Origin: Ciona savignyi
Taxonomy: Eukaryota; Chordata; Ascidiacea; Phlebobranchia; Cionidae
Length of the DNA stretch: 64,000 bases
Assembly: GCA_000149265.1 (NCBI GenBank)
Contig: CH003021.1
Coordinates: 1,136,462 to 1,200,461 of the forward strand
Direction of reading: 5' to 3'
Each line of letters starts with the position of its first letter. Position 1 is the first letter of the stretch. The notes below the pieces were generated by a model. The model had not been told where the DNA came from. It saw nothing but the letters and a program-made list of their open reading frames with translations, and made no database searches. Below are positions 60,820 to 64,000 of this stretch, piece by piece. Made by a program: the position numbers and the translations under genes.

Positions 60820-63810
60820 ATGATCAAATTTGCTGCTTTGTTACTATTAATGGCCCTTGTAAAAGGTATAGTACGTTATATTGAAATGTATTTTAGATCT
60901 TGTCTAACCTATACCCAGCTTGATATTATCCGTTTAAACTTGAAACGTTTTTAGGTCAGGGCCAATCCTCCTGTGTCGGAAGATGTAATGATTACGTGGA
61001 CCACTCTTATACCTGCCAATGCAACAGCTATTGCAGTGGATACGGAGATTGCTGTGACGATTATATCTCAGTTTGTGTGCCTGAGTAAGAATCAGTATAC
61101 ATCAGTCATTCATTACACTTATATGCTACGGTACATTTTGTTTTTTTTAGTGCAACATGCGAAGGCCGATGCGGTTTCAAACTTGACTCAAGCAAGCCAT
61201 GCCAGTGCAACACACAATGTGCTAACTACGGAGATTGCTGCGATGACTACAACAAGTTATGTGTTGAAGGGGGTGATGGCGGTGGAACTGGATGTTGTAA
61301 GTGCTGTAAACGGGAACGAAATAGTTGAACTTAATATGACTGGTCATAGAACACGTGTAATCGTTTGAATCATCCGCATTGCCATTTTAGGAATGAGATG
61401 TGTGCAACCATGGACCAAGGCTTGTAATGTAGAATTTGAGTAGACATGTGTCGACAAACACAGAGACTAAGCTAAGACTAATGTAACAACCTACTGAGTA
61501 AGGTAAATATAAAAAAAAAAAAAAAAAATAGCTAATCAGTTCGATTCCGAGAAAATGCAATATTAACGAATTGTTATAACAAACGCATGAACAGAAGTCA
61601 GTCAACAGGTGGGAATTAATAGTAAGATGTAGAGGCATATGTGTACTGAGTACCAGTACTAGTTAATACGCCCCACAACCGTCATTTCGATACCACCGGC
61701 ATAAATCGATGGCACTTTAATTTTAAGTAATGCAAAGGCTGGCAATTGAATTAAGACACTTTGCCAGAGAAAGGTTATAAGACGTGTGATGTGTCTGATT
61801 TAAGTCAGATACTCACATTAATCGGATAGGACGATTGGTTAATCTTATTTTTCGTTTAACTCGCCTAAAGCAAGACTACACCTAATATATACACACGCAT
61901 ATATATATATTAATATATATATGTTGTGTGTAAATGTAAGTGTGTTGTGTTTTAATCAAAGGAAAATATTAGTTAGCTTGTGCCCAGGGTAAGTTCCTTA
62001 GCGGATGTCATATGGAATCAATAGGATACAGTAGGAATGTCTCAATCATATACTACATTGGAATGACCATTTGATTCAACTAAATATAAATATCCCATGA
62101 ATATGACTCACAATTTAAACTTTCATATCAGCTGCTCTCTCGGTGAGCAATGCAGAAATTTTAGAAATTTCGCTTGAACTGTGGAATCTTGACGTCAATA
62201 GAGCAGCTGCTGGTGATGTCGTGTTTAACCGCCAAGCAAGCACCAGCGACAGCTCCACCGTGGACAGCTCTTCAGAACCGTTAGTAGTCAACAAATGTTT
62301 CTTGCATTTTGTTATACTGTCTCTCTTCACGTAGATTCTTTACGTATGTTAATCCGAACCTTCTACTTAAACCAACCTACCAGTCGCTTATAGCATTATT
62401 GGACAACTACCAAAGCGTTCAAGGAATCAACGAAGTGGTATGTAAAATGAAATAAAAACTGTATTTCAAGACCATCACAGTAAATAAGCGTTTTGCATAA
62501 CTACCCAACACTTAATAATGGCAATTGAACCATTGAGTAACTCGAAATGAAACACCTCATAACCGTATATTCAAATAATTCTATTATTAGTCGTTGCTTT
62601 TTATTAAAAAAAAATAAATTACTAAGGGTGCAATTGTAACAATATATAGCCTATATTACAAATATAATGTTTTACTTTTTCATATTTAGACTACATCTGA
62701 AGAGACTGCTGAGCAGGATGCTTTTCTTGACTTGTTCCTTGACACCAGTATCGGGAAACGCCTTTTTGAATTCCTGCAATCTAAAAGTAAAATTTTTCTT
62801 TCGCCAATTACCAGCACTAGTTGTTTATTTCTTTCGGCCTAGCTTCGAATCCAATACTACCGATTAGTCTGGTGGTTTTACGCATGTCAACCAAAAGGTT
62901 GCAGATTTAAAACAGGTCGCTAGATATTCGGTTTGTGCCCTTGGGTAAGGCACGTAACGCACATTCCCTGAACCCAGCGGATTAATGTTTTTTTAAGGAA
63001 TTAGTGCGAATCCGACGGTGTGCGCGCGGTGAGGTCTAATTATTGTCCGTCTGTTAACCATTGGTTATTCCATTCACAGAAATAAACATGAAGGGGTATC
63101 CTATCCCCGTATTCTACCAACTGGGTCGTTTTATTTTTCTACTGCTACTAAAAAGATCATTTAAAAATTTAAACGTTCACAGATCGGGCTGGTTGTTCTG
63201 ACCTTGCTACTTTCAAAGATTATCTGAGAAAACAATGGTTCGAGCTTTTTAGCAGACAAAACAACGCTATGGACACCAGCGGGTAAGATAACGATCAAAA
63301 ATAGCAAAAGTATTTTAATTTAGAAGTAAAAACAATAATCTTTCAATCGTGGAATAGTTAATTTTGTCTAAAAAATCGTAACGTTTTTTACCTGCATACT
63401 GTTTTATTCATTGTGCCACAGAGAAAAATGCTAATTTGGCAAAACAACAATCGACGTGCATGACCATTTTTTTCTTTTTTGGCAGATTTGAACACGTTTT
63501 TGTTGGTGAAATTAAAGGAAGTAGTGTATCTGGATTTCATAACTGGGTACAATTTTACTTACGTGAACAAGACAAGTCACTGAACTACTACGGCTACGTG
63601 AGATATACAAACGTAAAATCCCAGTTGTTTCTAATATTCGTGAAACTTCCTGTCAACATTTGTTTTATACACTTTATAGCCTGAACTTTACGGAGTTCAT
63701 TTCGAATGGGAAGGATACATGAAGGGTCTTTCTGGTACAGCAATCGGTGCAAGTCCAGAAGCAGATCTAGCATTGTTCACTCTTTGTCATATGCTACGCC
63801 CAGCATCCGC
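60820..63810 (+). CDS. EndoU endoribonuclease with two somatomedin-B modules (3' end outside window)
   Basis: Exons 60820-60865, 60955-61084, 61151-61296, 62132-62279, 62335-62437, 62690-62786, 63183-63282, 63486-63612, 63680-63810; about 342 codons, ending at a GTAAG donor in phase 2, so at least one more exon follows. Signal peptide [16 protein letters not shown]. Exons 2 and 3 each encode one somatomedin-B module with the [13 protein letters not shown] pattern. The EndoU domain follows: [28 protein letters not shown] (His and both Glu present), [20 protein letters not shown] with the expected Lys, [13 protein letters not shown]. This is the architecture of vertebrate placental protein 11-like secreted EndoU. 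It is a tandem duplicate of the gene just upstream. An AG lies 1 nt before the start ATG. Confidence 0.92.
61864..61934. repeat. AT/AC microsatellite with palindromic TA core
   Basis: ATATATACACACGCATATATATATATTAATATATATATGTTGTGTG type sequence in intron 3 of the second EndoU gene, given here in part only. The TA-rich core can fold on itself. Confidence 0.6.
62860..63109 (+). repeat. tRNA-derived SINE, diverged, in intron 6 of second EndoU gene
   Basis: CGATTAGTCTGGTGG head, AAAGGTTGCAG B-box region, CCCAGCGGATTAATG body and the AAACATGAAGGGG..TATCCTATCC tail. It lies in an intron that the first EndoU gene lacks. Confidence 0.75.
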
Positions 63811-64000
63811 GTAAGTGTAAAACAATTTACTACCAATACACCTTTTTACCATATATAGATTTACCTATGTAAATTTAAAACACACTTTAGATACTTCCAA
63901 TATTTATTTTTCCTAATATAAAAGTCGGTTGAAGAGTAATATTTCAGCCGAAAGATTAAGTGATCGAGTCCAGCCACTAGCTTGGACGGGACCCTGGGTA

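Noticed and set aside
63946-64000. Last exon of the second EndoU gene after TTTCAG at 63944-63949
   Set aside because: The phase-correct translation does not resemble the C-terminal strand seen in the first EndoU gene ([11 protein letters not shown]); it looks like repeat-type sequence, so the last exon is probably beyond the window.

Overview
The window looks like chordate nuclear DNA, most likely from a tunicate of the Ciona type. It is AT-rich, its genes have many small phase-consistent exons with GT-AG introns, and its proteins are animal families (ferlin, TYW4/LCMT2, LDLa-GPCR, somatomedin-B/EndoU). The species call is inference. All exon models below were joined by hand. In each complete gene the exon lengths sum to a multiple of three, which is a strong internal check.

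Layout: (1) 1-2622, minus strand: 5' part of a G-protein-coupled receptor with a signal peptide, about eight LDL-receptor class A-like modules and TM1-TM5; it runs off the left edge. (2) 2623-5886: gene-poor DNA with tRNA-derived SINEs and an internally deleted copy of a Helitron-like repeat. (3) 5887-10633 and 14220-21422, minus strand: two tandem paralogues of an unrecognised five-exon gene (513 and 496 aa). Exon 1 is far more alike between them than exons 2-5. They are separated by a long Helitron-like element made of about 330-bp tandem units. Intron 1 of the upstream copy has grown to 4.9 kb by insertion of a THAP-type transposon remnant and a nested palindrome. (4) 22017-28147, minus: TYW4/LCMT2 (wybutosine synthesis), nine exons, with a 1.1-kb hAT-like element and a small MITE in its introns. 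(5) 28148-31100: intergenic. (6) 31101-56600, plus: a complete 53-exon ferlin of the dysferlin/myoferlin type (about 2,218 aa), with a 100-N assembly gap and a nested MITE in intron 6. (7) 57572-60055, plus: complete EndoU endoribonuclease, seven exons. (8) 60820 to beyond 63810, plus: a second EndoU paralogue with two somatomedin-B modules, cut by the right edge.

The genes do not form one pathway. The receptor, ferlin and the two secreted EndoU proteins act at membranes or outside the cell, while TYW4 modifies tRNA-Phe. Local biology is dominated by tandem duplication (unknown gene pair, EndoU pair) and by layered mobile elements: a tRNA-derived SINE family present in about fifteen copies, hAT-like MITEs with 8-bp target duplications, Helitron-like repeats with a covarying 3' hairpin, and foldback structures. 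The best candidates for something undescribed are the unknown paralogue pair with its exon-1-limited similarity, the Helitron-like family, and the divergent EndoU pair.
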